From: Phycisphaerales bacterium UBA1161
GTDB taxonomy: Bacteria > Planctomycetota > Phycisphaerae > Tepidisphaerales > Tepidisphaeraceae
Direction: 5' to 3'
Assembly (NCBI GenBank): GCA_002311745.1
Contig: DBZL01000079.1
Coordinates: 1 to 59,870 of the forward strand
Length of the DNA: 59,870 bases
A program made the translations under genes and the position numbers. This document shows positions 24,911-34,172 of the stretch, piece by piece. How positions within the stretch are numbered: the stretch's first letter is position 1; each line of letters begins with the position of its first letter. Under the pieces are notes generated by a model. The model had not been told where the DNA came from. It ran no database searches and was given only the letters and a program-made list of their open reading frames with translations.

Positions 24911-27900
24911 ATGACGCAGGGAAGCTCCAACGATTCGGCCAACCACAATTCCTCTTCCGATCAACCCGACTCCGTTGGGCCCCCCAAGCCCGCCAAGCGC
25001 CGCCGACGGCGGTGGTGGATTATCCCGGCCGCCGTGCTCGTTTTGCTCATCGTGCTCGTTTTGCTGGCTCCCACCATTGCCAGCACCGGCCTGGTCCGCC
25101 AGATGGTCGTGGATCACGTCAACCAAACCCTCCTGAACGGCAAGCTCGAAATCGCCGATTGGTCGTTCGCATGGAGCGGCGGAGTTTGGATCAAGGGGAT
25201 CGAACTCAAGGACGCCAGCGACGCCCACGTCCTGGACATCGGCCAAATCACCACCGGGCTGTCGCTGCTGAAGGCCATCACCGGCAACATCAACCTCGGC
25301 GACGTGCAGATCAACAGCCTGGATTTCAACCTGCGACGCGGCAAAGACGGGCAGCTCAACCTCGCCAAGCTGTTCAAGGCCGCTGCCAGTTCCACTACCA
25401 CTGCCACGCCCACTCCCAATCCCGGCGCAAAGCCCAGCAAGCTGCCCAACCTGAGCGGTACGATCCACATCAACCGCGGGGCCGGCACCTACGAAGATGA
25501 TCTGCCCGAAAAACGGGTCATGGTCACCATGGATGTGATCGACGTCGGCCTCAACATCAAGGACATCAATCAGCCGATCCAAGACACCGTCGCGATCACC
25601 GCGCGGGTCAACAACCAGACGGCGGCGTCGCTCAAGCTGGACGGCACCCTGGCCGCGATCCAGAACAACGCCGTGGATGCTCAGCACGCCAGCGGCCAGC
25701 AGACCATCGCCCTGACCACCAGCGATTCTCCGGGCCAACCGCCCAGCGCCGATTTGCAGGCGGAAGCGCAGTTCCGCCTCGGCGGGCCCCTGGGGATCTT
25801 GGTCCCCCAATTCGACGTTCAGCACGGCCAGTTCGACGTGCATCGGCTCCAGGACCAGGGCGTGCTGGGACTGCTGGGAATCAAAGCCCTGGCCGATCAG
25901 TCTCTGCGATTGAATTCGGGCAGGGTGACGATCGCGGGCAAGGGGCGGTTGGATGAAAGCGGCTGCCACTTCGATACCCCGCTTGCTGTGCACGTCGACC
26001 CGATCGACGCGACGGTCAAGGATGCGCTTGGCTCCGTGCAGACGGCGCAATTGCCGCCGCTGGATTTGACGGTTTCCAACGCCGCATCCCCCGGCAGCGT
26101 GGCGGCGCATCTGACCGTGGGCGCGGCCAGCGATCCGCTATTGGCTGCGGACGCGTCGGCGGATGTGTCCGTGCTTAGCAAGCCGGATACGCCGCTGTCG
26201 GTGACTCTGCCGCGCCTGGAGCTGAGCAAGTGCCAGGGGGATTTGGCGCGCTTGCAGGCGGCGGTGGGGCCGGTATTGCCCGTGTTCGTCTCCAATCCCC
26301 CCGCTACGCAACCGGGCCAATCGTCGGCGATACAACTGATCGCCAATAAGATCCTGGTGGTCAATTCCGGCACATTTTCCGCCACGATGTCCGGCTCGTA
26401 CGACGGCAGCACCGTCACGATCACCAAGCCGCTGGCACTTTCCGTGGAGAATCTGACGGTTCAGCAGAACGGGGCGGCCACGCCGATCACCGCCATGAAT
26501 CTCCAGGCCGCTTTGGCCGGTTCGATCACCCAGCGCAGCGACGGCGGCAGGGAGATCAACCTGCCCACGCTGTCTTTGAGCGAAGGCAACGACTTGCAGC
26601 TTGCGGCCGATCCGGCCATGCCGATCCATCTGGTGATTTCTTCCGGCGGGACATCGGGTAGCGGCCAACTGAAGCTGGTTCGCGCGGATTTGCCGGCGCT
26701 GTCGGCCAAGACGGCGGTCCTGCTGTCGCCGCAGCAAAAGGCCTCGCTGCAACAGCTCACCAGCGGCCTGGCCAGCGGCTCGATTCAGCTCAAGCAGGAT
26801 GCCGGCGGCAACAGCACGGCGGCGATCGATTTATCCGTGGATCAACTGACCTATGGCACGACCGTCAGCGGACAAAAGGTCAGCCTGACCGCCGGCGCGA
26901 CGCTCCCGCCCGGCTGCAATGACGTCCGCAACCTGGCGCTGAGCCTGGTTGTTCCCGGCGCCACGGTGAGCGTCAGCGGCGCCGTCAGCGATTTGGCCGG
27001 CCAACGCAAGCTGGACGGCGCGGCGGTCAATCTGGATTACGACCTGGCCAAGCTCTGGCCGCTGATCAAGCCGATGCTGCCGCCGGCCCAGCAGCAGAAA
27101 CTGGCGGATTTGACCATCACTGCAAAGCAGAAGCGCTCGTTCAACATCGTGGGCAGTTTCCCGGCCGGCAAACCGTTCGGCGACGCGATTGCTTCACTGG
27201 AGCTTTACGGCTCGCTGACCGTGGACCGCGTTTCGACTCAGGGCGTGACGGTGCAGAATTTCGAGCTGCCCCTGTGGCTCAAGAACGGCGTGGTGCGCAC
27301 GGTGTATCACGATCAACCCGAGGGGAAAAACGCGCCGAAGCCCGCGATCTGCAACGGCGGCACGCTGGACCTCGGAACCGTTGCGGTTGATCTGCGCTCC
27401 GATCCGATGCTCCTGTCCATGCCCGGCGTCGATCCGCAACATCCGCACGTTCTACTCAAGAACGTCGCGCTGAACGACACCATGTCCAAGCAGTTGTTGG
27501 GCGGCGCCTTGGCTAACCCGATCTTCTCCGGCACCACCACCATCACGAGCCAGGGATACCTGGACCTGAGCGTGCTTCAATGCAATGCCGTGCCGCTGAG
27601 CGCGCTGTTGACCCAGCAAACGTCGCAGAACAAGGGGGCGCTGCACGTGCAATGCGCGACGCGGAACATGCAGGTGGGCGGCGGCGTGCCGGAACTGCTC
27701 AGCGGAAAGCCGTCCATTTCCGCCGACGTCAAAAGCGCGGATGTGACCGTGCAAAACGGCGGCGTCACGCAAAACACGACGGTGGTGCTGGACGGCGACA
27801 AGCCGGTGCACCTGGCCGGCGGCGTGGATTTGGCGGCGATGCAGTTTGTGGGGATGAACATCGGCATTCCACCGTCGCTGATTCCGCGGCAGTGGGTCGC

Positions 27901-28150
27901 CGACCGCACCGTCCTGAGCTACATGCCCGATGAAATCCAGGTGCCGGTCGAGGGCGGCGTGAGCGATCCGCAGCTCAAGTTCGACAAGGTTTTGCCGGGG
28001 CTGATCCGCGATGCGACGCAAAAGGCCCTGTTGGGCAACCTCACGGGTCAGAACAAGAAGCCCGGCACGCCGGCCGCCAGCCAGCCGTCCGAGCAAAATC
28101 CGCTGGGCGACCTGTTGCAGGGCCTGACCAAGCCAAAAAAGAAAAAATAA
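24911..28150 (+). CDS. large AsmA-like envelope protein
   Basis: The 1079-residue protein starts at an ATG with AAAGGG before it. Residues 1-37 are polar and basic and face the cytoplasm (KPAKRRRRRWW). A single membrane helix (IIPAAVLVLLIVLVLLAPTIA) follows, and about 1000 residues of repetitive beta-rich sequence lie outside. The start of the outer part (VDHVNQTLLNGKLEIADWSFAWSGG, IKGIELKD) and the lysine-rich end (GDLLQGLTKPKKKK) fit the AsmA/DUF748 group of proteins, related to lipid-bridge proteins between inner and outer membranes. The role in lipid transport or outer-membrane upkeep is inference. It is divergent from the GDP-sugar operon and convergent with the kinase gene. Confidence 0.82.
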   Translation: MTQGSSNDSANHNSSSDQPDSVGPPKPAKRRRRRWWIIPAAVLVLLIVLVLLAPTIASTGLVRQMVVDHVNQTLLNGKLEIADWSFAWSGGVWIKGIELKDASDAHVLDIGQITTGLSLLKAITGNINLGDVQINSLDFNLRRGKDGQLNLAKLFKAAASSTTTATPTPNPGAKPSKLPNLSGTIHINRGAGTYEDDLPEKRVMVTMDVIDVGLNIKDINQPIQDTVAITARVNNQTAASLKLDGTLAAIQNNAVDAQHASGQQTIALTTSDSPGQPPSADLQAEAQFRLGGPLGILVPQFDVQHGQFDVHRLQDQGVLGLLGIKALADQSLRLNSGRVTIAGKGRLDESGCHFDTPLAVHVDPIDATVKDALGSVQTAQLPPLDLTVSNAASPGSVAAHLTVGAASDPLLAADASADVSVLSKPDTPLSVTLPRLELSKCQGDLARLQAAVGPVLPVFVSNPPATQPGQSSAIQLIANKILVVNSGTFSATMSGSYDGSTVTITKPLALSVENLTVQQNGAATPITAMNLQAALAGSITQRSDGGREINLPTLSLSEGNDLQLAADPAMPIHLVISSGGTSGSGQLKLVRADLPALSAKTAVLLSPQQKASLQQLTSGLASGSIQLKQDAGGNSTAAIDLSVDQLTYGTTVSGQKVSLTAGATLPPGCNDVRNLALSLVVPGATVSVSGAVSDLAGQRKLDGAAVNLDYDLAKLWPLIKPMLPPAQQQKLADLTITAKQKRSFNIVGSFPAGKPFGDAIASLELYGSLTVDRVSTQGVTVQNFELPLWLKNGVVRTVYHDQPEGKNAPKPAICNGGTLDLGTVAVDLRSDPMLLSMPGVDPQHPHVLLKNVALNDTMSKQLLGGALANPIFSGTTTITSQGYLDLSVLQCNAVPLSALLTQQTSQNKGALHVQCATRNMQVGGGVPELLSGKPSISADVKSADVTVQNGGVTQNTTVVLDGDKPVHLAGGVDLAAMQFVGMNIGIPPSLIPRQWVADRTVLSYMPDEIQVPVEGGVSDPQLKFDKVLPGLIRDATQKALLGNLTGQNKKPGTPAASQPSEQNPLGDLLQGLTKPKKKK

Positions 28151-28174
28151 CTCCCCGTTGAAACACCGGGCGCG

Positions 28175-29104
28175 TCAGATGTGGCACGCGGAGTCGGCCA
28201 GGTCCGTCTCCTCGGGAGGCGCTTCCGGGTCGGGCGCCGCCGGCCGCGCCGCTTTGAGAAGGCCGTCCTGGATGATCTCCAAGCGGTGGCACAGCTCGGT
28301 CATGTCGCTGGGACGCTTCGACGGCGTGACGTGCACGCACTCCATCACCAGGCTCGAGAGGTTCTGCGGAACCTGCGGATTGAGCTCGTGCGGCTGCGGA
28401 ATCGAATCCGCGACCAAAAAGCTGTTTTTCCCCTTCTTCACGGTGAACAGCGTCGGCAGTTTCTTGCCGGACAGCATCCAGTAAAACGTGGCGCCCAGGT
28501 TGTACACGTCGGTCTGAAACGTGACCGGCTGGCGCTTGACCTGCTCCGGCGCGATGAAGTCCGGCGTGCCTTGAATGCGCTTCTTGATGGACCCCAGCTC
28601 GCACGCCTGGCCCAGATCGATGATCTTCACCCGACCGTCCGACGCCACCAGGATGTTGTTCGGCTTCAAATCGCAGTGCACAAAACCGTACTGGTGCATC
28701 CCGTGCAGCGCCTTGATGGTTTGCTGGAACACGTGCAGGATCGCCTCCACCGTCGTGGGCGGATGCGTGTCGCAGGGCGTGCCCTCGACCATCTCCAGGA
28801 TCAGCGCCGCCTCCGTGGGCTTCAGCAGCAGCGTCCGCGTTATCTTCAGGTCGACGCTGCGGCGCACCAGCGGATGATTGACCTTGCGGCCGATGTCAAA
28901 CTCGGTGACCAACTGATCGACGAAACGGTGGTCCTTTTTCTTTTTCACCTTGACGTGTTTGAGGGCATAGAGCTGGCTCGTGGCCGGATCGCTCACGGCG
29001 TAGATGATGCTGCCGGCTCCCTCGCCGAGATGGCCGATCACCTCGTAGCCGTAAAGGCTTCTGGGGATGGCGCCATCGGAGATTTCACTCAACGCATCGG
29101 TCAT
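28175..29104 (-). CDS. eukaryotic-type Ser/Thr protein kinase, non-RD type
   Basis: The 309-residue soluble kinase contains the glycine loop GEGAGS, the ATP lysine K49 (YALKHVK), the catalytic loop HCDLKPNN (D145, N150), and a DLG rather than DFG at 163-165, followed by TPDFIAPEQ. The residue before the catalytic Asp is Cys instead of Arg, so it is a non-RD kinase and may not need activation-loop phosphorylation. No membrane helix or extracellular sensor is present, unlike many PknB-type kinases. The C-terminal 25 residues are acidic and proline-rich. It lies 172 bases downstream of atpA on the same strand, so co-expression is possible. Substrate unknown. Confidence 0.88.
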   Translation of the reverse strand: MTDALSEISDGAIPRSLYGYEVIGHLGEGAGSIIYAVSDPATSQLYALKHVKVKKKKDHRFVDQLVTEFDIGRKVNHPLVRRSVDLKITRTLLLKPTEAALILEMVEGTPCDTHPPTTVEAILHVFQQTIKALHGMHQYGFVHCDLKPNNILVASDGRVKIIDLGQACELGSIKKRIQGTPDFIAPEQVKRQPVTFQTDVYNLGATFYWMLSGKKLPTLFTVKKGKNSFLVADSIPQPHELNPQVPQNLSSLVMECVHVTPSKRPSDMTELCHRLEIIQDGLLKAARPAAPDPEAPPEETDLADSACHI

Positions 29105-29276
29105 GTTCGATCCAACATCGGCCGTTTACCGGCCCTATTTTACTACGCGGCTGGGCCGCTGGCACTGATCTTGCCTATTTTGCATGGGGATCGTTGGATA
29201 TAACGCGCCAACCGGATCGACGATTGCTTCCATGGCACCGGGCGCAAGTTTGCCCCGGCACGACTTGTAGGCTGCC

Positions 29277-30788
29277 TTACTTCTTCCACGACTTGGTCTT
29301 GAAGTCGCTCAGGGCCTGCTTCAGTTGCGTCTCCAAGTCGCTGGCGAGTTCCTTCTTGGACGCCAATTCCTGCCTCAGGGATGCGGCGCTGGTATCCACG
29401 TAGGCCAAAAACGCGGTTTGAAATTCTTGCACTCTGGCCAGCGGCACGTCATCCAGATAGCCCTGGGTGCCCGCGTAGATCACCATCACCTCCTGCTCGA
29501 TGGCGAAGGGCTTGTATTGCGGCTGCTTCAATATCTCCACCAGGCGGGCGCCCCGGTCGAGCTGCGCCTGCGTGGCCTTGTCCAGTTCCGTGCCAAGCTG
29601 GGCGAAGGCCTCCAATTCGCGGTAGGCGGCCAAGTCCAGACGCAGCGAACCGGCGACTTTCCGCATCGCCCGGTTTTGCGCGTGGCCCCCCACGCGGGAA
29701 ACGCTTATCCCGACGTTGATCGCCGGCCGCACGCCGGCGAAGAACAGGTCCGGCTCCAGGTAAATCTGCCCATCCGTGATGCTGATCACGTTGGTGGGGA
29801 TGTACGCCGAGACTTCGCCTTCCTGGGTTTCGATGATCGGCAGGGCGGTGAGGCTGCCGCCGCCTTTCTCGTCGCTGAGCTTGACGGCGCGTTCCAGCAA
29901 CCGGCTGTGCAGGTAGAACACGTCGCCCGGATACGCTTCGCGGCCGGGCGGCCGCCGCAAGAGCAGCGAGAGCTGCCGGTACGCCGCCGCCTGCTTGGTC
30001 AGGTCGTCGTAAATGCACAGCGTCGCCTCGCCCTTCCACATGAAGTACTCCGCCATGGCGCAGCCCGCGTACGGCGCGATGTACTGCAGCGGCGCCGGAT
30101 CGGCGGCGCCGGCCATCACCACCGTCGTGTAATCCATCGCGCCGTGACTCCGCAGCACGTCCACCACCTGCGCCACGCTGGATTCCTTCTGCCCGATGGC
30201 CACGTAGAAGCACTTCACCCCCATGCCGCGCTGATTGATGATCGTGTCCAGGGCGATGGCGGTTTTGCCGGTCTTGCGGTCGCCGATGATCAACTCGCGC
30301 TGTCCCCGACCGATGGGGATCATGCTGTCGATGGCTTTGATGCCGGTTTGCAGCGGTTCCTTGACCGGCTGGCGCTCGGCGATGCCGGGGGCGACGATGT
30401 CCAGCTTGCGCGTCTGCTGGGCCTGTATGGCCGGCCCCCCGTCCAGCGGCTGGCCCAGCGGGTTGACCACCCGCCCCATGACGCCATCCCCCGTGGGAAC
30501 CTCCAGCAGCCGGCCCGTGGTCTTGACCGACTCCCCTTCCTTGATCGCCAGATAGTTGCCGAAGATCACCGCCCCCACGGAATCCTCTTCCAGGTTGAAC
30601 ACCTGACCCATGATGCCGTTCTGGAACTCGAGCAATTCGGCGGACATGGCGTTGCGCAGGCCGTAGATGCGCGCGATGCCGTCGCCCACCTCGATGACCG
30701 TGCCCACCTCGTTGACCTGCAGATGCTGCTCGAACCCGGAGATTTCACGCTTCAGGATGCTGGTGATTTCCGCGACGTTGATGGCCAT
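29277..30788 (-). CDS. atpA: ATP synthase F1 subunit alpha
   Basis: The 503-residue protein is the non-catalytic nucleotide-binding subunit of F1. It has the beta-barrel start ([17 protein letters not shown]), the P-loop [26 protein letters not shown], and the signature [14 protein letters not shown]. The arginine finger segment is intact (SVSRVGG). It is the last ATP-synthase gene of the operon in this window; gamma, beta and epsilon do not follow. The ATG has GAGGA upstream. A heptameric inverted repeat separates it from atpH, which may set its level relative to the other subunits. Confidence 0.97.
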   Translation of the reverse strand: MAINVAEITSILKREISGFEQHLQVNEVGTVIEVGDGIARIYGLRNAMSAELLEFQNGIMGQVFNLEEDSVGAVIFGNYLAIKEGESVKTTGRLLEVPTGDGVMGRVVNPLGQPLDGGPAIQAQQTRKLDIVAPGIAERQPVKEPLQTGIKAIDSMIPIGRGQRELIIGDRKTGKTAIALDTIINQRGMGVKCFYVAIGQKESSVAQVVDVLRSHGAMDYTTVVMAGAADPAPLQYIAPYAGCAMAEYFMWKGEATLCIYDDLTKQAAAYRQLSLLLRRPPGREAYPGDVFYLHSRLLERAVKLSDEKGGGSLTALPIIETQEGEVSAYIPTNVISITDGQIYLEPDLFFAGVRPAINVGISVSRVGGHAQNRAMRKVAGSLRLDLAAYRELEAFAQLGTELDKATQAQLDRGARLVEILKQPQYKPFAIEQEVMVIYAGTQGYLDDVPLARVQEFQTAFLAYVDTSAASLRQELASKKELASDLETQLKQALSDFKTKSWKK

Positions 30789-30800
30789 GGATTCCTCGGA

Positions 30801-30885
30801 AGTTGCTAGTTGCTAGTTGCTGGTTGCTAGTAGAAAAACCAATCAATTGCCGGCACTAGCAACTAGCAACTAGCAACCAGCAACT
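30801..30885. repeat. inverted heptameric tandem repeat between atpH and atpA
   Basis: A 31-base arm (30801-30831), built of four units based on AGTTGCT, faces an almost exact inverted copy (30855-30885, based on AGCAACT) across a 23-base spacer. The two arms differ by a one-unit shift of a single variant unit. The transcript would form a long hairpin in the 102-base gap, just upstream of the atpA ribosome site. Confidence 0.9.
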
Positions 30886-30890
30886 GTTTT

Positions 30891-31448
30891 TCACGGCTTG
30901 GCTTCCATGAGCTGGCGGCGCATCGCCGCCAGTTGCGCCCGCACGCTGCCGTCGAAGAGCTGATCTTGCACGCGCAGGATCAGCCCGCCGATGATCTCCG
31001 GATCGACGTATTCATGAACGGCGGCGTCGCGCTTCAGGGCGGCGCCGACCTGCCGGCGGACCGTTTCCAACTGCCGCCCATCCAGGTGCTGCGCCACCGT
31101 CGCGTCGACGTCCACCGTCCCTTGCTGCTGGTCCAGCAGTTCATCGTACGCCCCGGCGATCTCTTCCAGAAGGCCCAGCCGGCGTCTTTTGTTGGCCACC
31201 AGCAGAAAATCGAGCAGGAGCTTCGACACCCGGCCCTGGAAGACCGTGCGGATCAGTTTCTCGCGCTGATCGACCCCGATCTCCGGGTCCGCCAAGAGTC
31301 CCGAGAGGCTCGGCGCGGCGTCGATCACTTGCCGAAGATCGCGCAGTTCCTGACCGATCGCCGAGGCGCTGTGGCCCTCGTTGGCCAAGTCCAATAGCGC
31401 CTGGGCATACGACAGGGCGACGGGAGAGTGGTGGTTGTCCTTGCGCAT
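30891..31448 (-). CDS. atpH: ATP synthase F1 subunit delta
   Basis: The 185-residue stator subunit connects F1 to the b dimer. The N-terminal domain (LSYAQALLDLANEG) and the C-terminal VDPEIIGGLILRVQDQLFDGSVRAQL match the OSCP/delta family, and the length is normal. It starts 12 bases after atpF and is followed by the hairpin repeat. Confidence 0.93.
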   Translation of the reverse strand: MRKDNHHSPVALSYAQALLDLANEGHSASAIGQELRDLRQVIDAAPSLSGLLADPEIGVDQREKLIRTVFQGRVSKLLLDFLLVANKRRRLGLLEEIAGAYDELLDQQQGTVDVDATVAQHLDGRQLETVRRQVGAALKRDAAVHEYVDPEIIGGLILRVQDQLFDGSVRAQLAAMRRQLMEAKP

Positions 31449-31460
31449 GAAATGGGCGGC

Positions 31461-31988
31461 TCAGATGCGCTGCATCGTCCGCAACTCCTCCAGGCTTTGC
31501 GACACCAGCTCGCGTTGGTCATCGGGATTCAGGTTGCGGCGGATGATTTTCGCCGCAACCGCGGTCGCCAGAATCGCGGTCTGCTCGTAAATCTCCGTCA
31601 GCGCCGCCCGCTTGGCCGCCTCGATCTCCTTGGTGGCGCGCTCCTTGGCCTCCTCGGCTTCCTGCTGGGCCCTCATGCGGACGTTGGTGGCGATTTTTTC
31701 CGCATCCGCGCCGGCCTGCGTCAGCAGATCGCGCACCTGCTGCTGGGCCCCGGCGAGCTGGGCGTTGTACTGACGCAGCGTTTCCTCCGCCTTGCGGCGG
31801 GTCTCTTCGGCGTCGCTGATCTCCTTGCGGATCGACGCCTCGCGGGCCTTGAGCCCCGCCAGCACGTTCTTCCAGGCCGTTCGGTACAGCGTCACCGCCA
31901 GGATCAGGAACAGCGCCAGCACCCAGATCGCCTGGGACAGGTTCGGCGTCAGGATATTGTCTTCGGCCAGGATCGTTGTTGTGAGCAT
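31461..31988 (-). CDS. atpF: ATP synthase F0 subunit b
   Basis: The 175-residue protein has one N-terminal membrane helix (ILTPNLSQAIWVLALFLILAV), then a long charged helix (residues 45-150) that forms the peripheral stalk with delta. Only one b-type gene is present, so the stalk is probably a b homodimer. It sits between c and delta as in most bacterial operons. Confidence 0.93.
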   Translation of the reverse strand: MLTTTILAEDNILTPNLSQAIWVLALFLILAVTLYRTAWKNVLAGLKAREASIRKEISDAEETRRKAEETLRQYNAQLAGAQQQVRDLLTQAGADAEKIATNVRMRAQQEAEEAKERATKEIEAAKRAALTEIYEQTAILATAVAAKIIRRNLNPDDQRELVSQSLEELRTMQRI

Positions 31989-32018
31989 GGTCCGCCAACT
32001 TTCCCGCGGAAAAACAGT

Positions 32019-32288
32019 TTAAAACTTCAGCAGCACCAGGACGAACGAGAAGATCACCGCGGTGAAGGAGACGCCTTCGACCAGTGCGGCGGCGATGATC
32101 ATGTTCGTGCCGATCCGACCGCTGGATTCCGGTTGACGCGCGATGGCCTCGCACGCTTGGCCGCCGATCTGCCCGATCCCGCGGCCGCAACCCATCACCA
32201 CCAGTCCCATGCCGATGGCCGCGCCGCCGATGGCGATGCCCTTGTCGAGCGCCGGGGCCGCATCCGCCAATACGTTGATCATGAACAT
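32019..32288 (-). CDS. atpE: ATP synthase F0 subunit c
   Basis: The 89-residue two-helix proteolipid starts at the second Met of the open frame, chosen because GGAG lies 8 bases upstream. Helix 1 carries a glycine-rich pattern and a glutamine (Q40) in GIGQIGG; the loop is ARQPES; helix 2 carries the ion-binding Glu E71 (AALVEGVSF). Na+-binding rings need a Ser/Thr pair right after the Glu (EST); here it is EGV, so H+ coupling is more likely. Q40 is the one feature shared with Na+ types. Ion choice is inference. Confidence 0.93.
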   Translation of the reverse strand: MFMINVLADAAPALDKGIAIGGAAIGMGLVVMGCGRGIGQIGGQACEAIARQPESSGRIGTNMIIAAALVEGVSFTAVIFSFVLVLLKF

Positions 32289-32434
32289 TACCGGCTCCTT
32301 CCGGGCCTTTGGCCCGGACTTGCCCGGCACGCGGGGTCAAAAGCGCTCCCGCCGGCCGAGATATGAATCGCCGACTTTTTTGTTTGGGAATTCCCGGGAG
32401 TCGGCTCACCCGGAGAGGTCCGTTGGAGAAATTT

Positions 32435-33394
32435 CTAATGTTCCGGCGCTACCGCGCTGGCCAAAAATAACGTCGTCAAAAACGTGAAAATATACGCGTG
32501 CAAAAACGCCACGAATATCTCCAGGATTTGCACGCCCAGGTCCAGAAGGGCCAGCGGCAGTCCCACCGCCAACTGACCCAGCACCGACGGCACCGACACG
32601 ATCAGCCCGATCAGCACCGCCAGCACGATGTGCCCCGCGATCATGTTGGCGAACAACCGCATGCACAGGGCAAACGGCTTGATCAACGCTCCGATCAACT
32701 CCAAAAACAGCAATAGAGCGAACATCGGAAGGTCCGCCGCCCATTTCCACTTGGACTCGCCCGGCAGTGGCTTGAACGGATGCGGCGCGAAATTCCACAA
32801 GTACAGCGGAATGGCCAGCACAATCGCCTTCACCGGCGACGCCGGCGCCCGCGCGTGCGGCGGATGGCCGCTGCTCGCGTGCTCCTCATGGGGGCCGTGC
32901 TGGCCGTAAGTCCCATCCATCAGCGCCCGCGCGACCATGCCGACGCCGTTAAAATGGATGAAGAAGAACGCGCACAGGGCGAGCACCGCCGTGGTGGTGA
33001 TCGACCCGGTCGCCGCTCCGCCCAGGTACTGCACGCGCCCGCCGGTGATCAACTCGAACACGGTCGCAAACGGTATGCACCCCAGCACGTTGCAGAACAG
33101 GATGAAGAAAAACATCGTCCAGAGGAACGGAACGAACTGATCGGTGTATTCCTTCAGCGCCGGCCGGAACACCTCGTTGCGCATGAATTCCAGGATCGCT
33201 TCGAAGAAATTCTTCATGCCCGAGGGCGCGGCCGGATCGGGTCGACCAAACAGGCGCGGGAAAATCAGCAGCATCAGCACCGCCGCCACCAGCGCCATGA
33301 TCATGTGATTGTTCACCGTCATCGGACCGATGCGGAACAGCCCGTGCGAAAGCACTTCTTCGGTCGGATCGGCAAAAGCCAGAATCACGCTCAT
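32435..33394 (-). CDS. atpB: ATP synthase F0 subunit a
   Basis: The 319-residue membrane subunit forms the ion half-channels. The essential arginine is in LIKPFALCMRLFANMIAGH. It is longer than usual because of a loop rich in His, Ala and Pro (HGPHEEHASSGHPPHARAP, around residues 165-185) between membrane helices. The start overlaps the end of the preceding gene by 4 bases (ATGA), a sign of coupled translation. A 146-base gap then leads to atpE. Confidence 0.93.
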   Translation of the reverse strand: MSVILAFADPTEEVLSHGLFRIGPMTVNNHMIMALVAAVLMLLIFPRLFGRPDPAAPSGMKNFFEAILEFMRNEVFRPALKEYTDQFVPFLWTMFFFILFCNVLGCIPFATVFELITGGRVQYLGGAATGSITTTAVLALCAFFFIHFNGVGMVARALMDGTYGQHGPHEEHASSGHPPHARAPASPVKAIVLAIPLYLWNFAPHPFKPLPGESKWKWAADLPMFALLLFLELIGALIKPFALCMRLFANMIAGHIVLAVLIGLIVSVPSVLGQLAVGLPLALLDLGVQILEIFVAFLHAYIFTFLTTLFLASAVAPEH

Positions 33395-33801
33395 GGAAGG
33401 GCTTTCTTTTGATCCGGCCGGGCGGCGTAGAGAATGCGCGAAATGCCCACGACCAGCGCGATCAGCGTCACCAGGTAAAAGCCGTACAGCCAGAAGACAA
33501 ACGACGATCCGACCGGCCAGCGCAGCAGCAGCACGACTGCGGCGGTGATGATCAGCACCAGCATGTGCACCACGGTACCGACCAGTCCCGCCTGCATGAT
33601 CGTCACCGGCGAGCCGCCGCGCGCCAGCGACAGCGGCACGGCCGCCAGGCCGCTGGCGGCGATCGCCGCGCCCAGGGCGACCAGCATCGCCGGCATCTGC
33701 ACGGCAACGCCGAGGATTTTCAGGCTTGCGGCGCCGACGGCCGCGGCCAGGATCGCCGCCGTTGTTGCCAGGACCATAAGCCTCATTGACTGTGCCATCA
33801 T
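33391..33801 (-). CDS. four-helix membrane protein, AtpI-like position in the atp operon
   Basis: The 136-residue protein has four hydrophobic segments and a short basic tail (AARPDQKKALP). It lies between the AtpZ-like gene and atpB and overlaps both: its ATG shares a base with the previous stop, and its stop overlaps the atpB start. This is the place of AtpI/AtpR-type accessory proteins, which help assemble the c ring or supply Mg2+. The sequence itself shows no clear motif, so the call rests mainly on position and topology. Confidence 0.75.
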   Translation of the reverse strand: MMAQSMRLMVLATTAAILAAAVGAASLKILGVAVQMPAMLVALGAAIAASGLAAVPLSLARGGSPVTIMQAGLVGTVVHMLVLIITAAVVLLLRWPVGSSFVFWLYGFYLVTLIALVVGISRILYAARPDQKKALP

Positions 33802-34010
33802 CAGCCGCGGCTCGCCCGCATCAGTTCCTTGATCATGAGATAGATTCCACCGGCCAGGCCGAGCACGGTGCCGATGAGCGTCGCCCATGGGCCGCAGTGG
33901 AATTTGCGGTCGATCCAGACGCCGATGACCACGCCCAGGCCGACGCCGACGCCCACGTCCAGGCCTGCCGTGGCCAAACTGCCCCAGTCGGGTTGATCCT
34001 CTTTGGGCAC
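33801..34010 (-). CDS. small AtpZ/AtpI-family membrane protein, first gene of the atp operon
   Basis: A 69-residue frame starts at a GTG with GGAG about 9 bases upstream. It reads WGSLATAGLDVGVGVGLGVVIG, then WIDRKF and PWATLIGTVLGLAGGIYLMIKEL: two membrane helices with the glycine-rich first helix and D-(R/K)-x-F link typical of the AtpZ/AtpI family. The same frame is open for 600 more codons upstream, but that is an antisense shadow of the divergent gene. Its TGA overlaps the ATG of the next gene. Confidence 0.8.
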   Translation of the reverse strand: MPKEDQPDWGSLATAGLDVGVGVGLGVVIGVWIDRKFHCGPWATLIGTVLGLAGGIYLMIKELMRASRG

Positions 34011-34172
34011 TTGTGCCGCTCCGTGACCAGGAATTTGTGAGATTCTGCACAAAGCCGGGACGACCGCAAGGCCGCCGCCTTGGCTCCGCCGCCTCCGCCG
34101 CCGCGGCGGCAGGGGGGTGTCGAAGAGGCCGGCGCTTTTCCCTGCCGCCGTGTTTGCTTTACACTGGTTCAC

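Noticed and set aside
24809..26110. Minus-strand frame of 433 codons
   Set aside because: Antisense to the AsmA-like gene and overlaps its start region.
29325..30809. Plus-strand frame of 494 codons
   Set aside because: Exact antisense of atpA.
32019..32288. Na+-translocating ATP synthase
   Set aside because: Gln in helix 1 fits, but the Ser/Thr after the ion-binding Glu is missing (EGV), so H+ is more likely.
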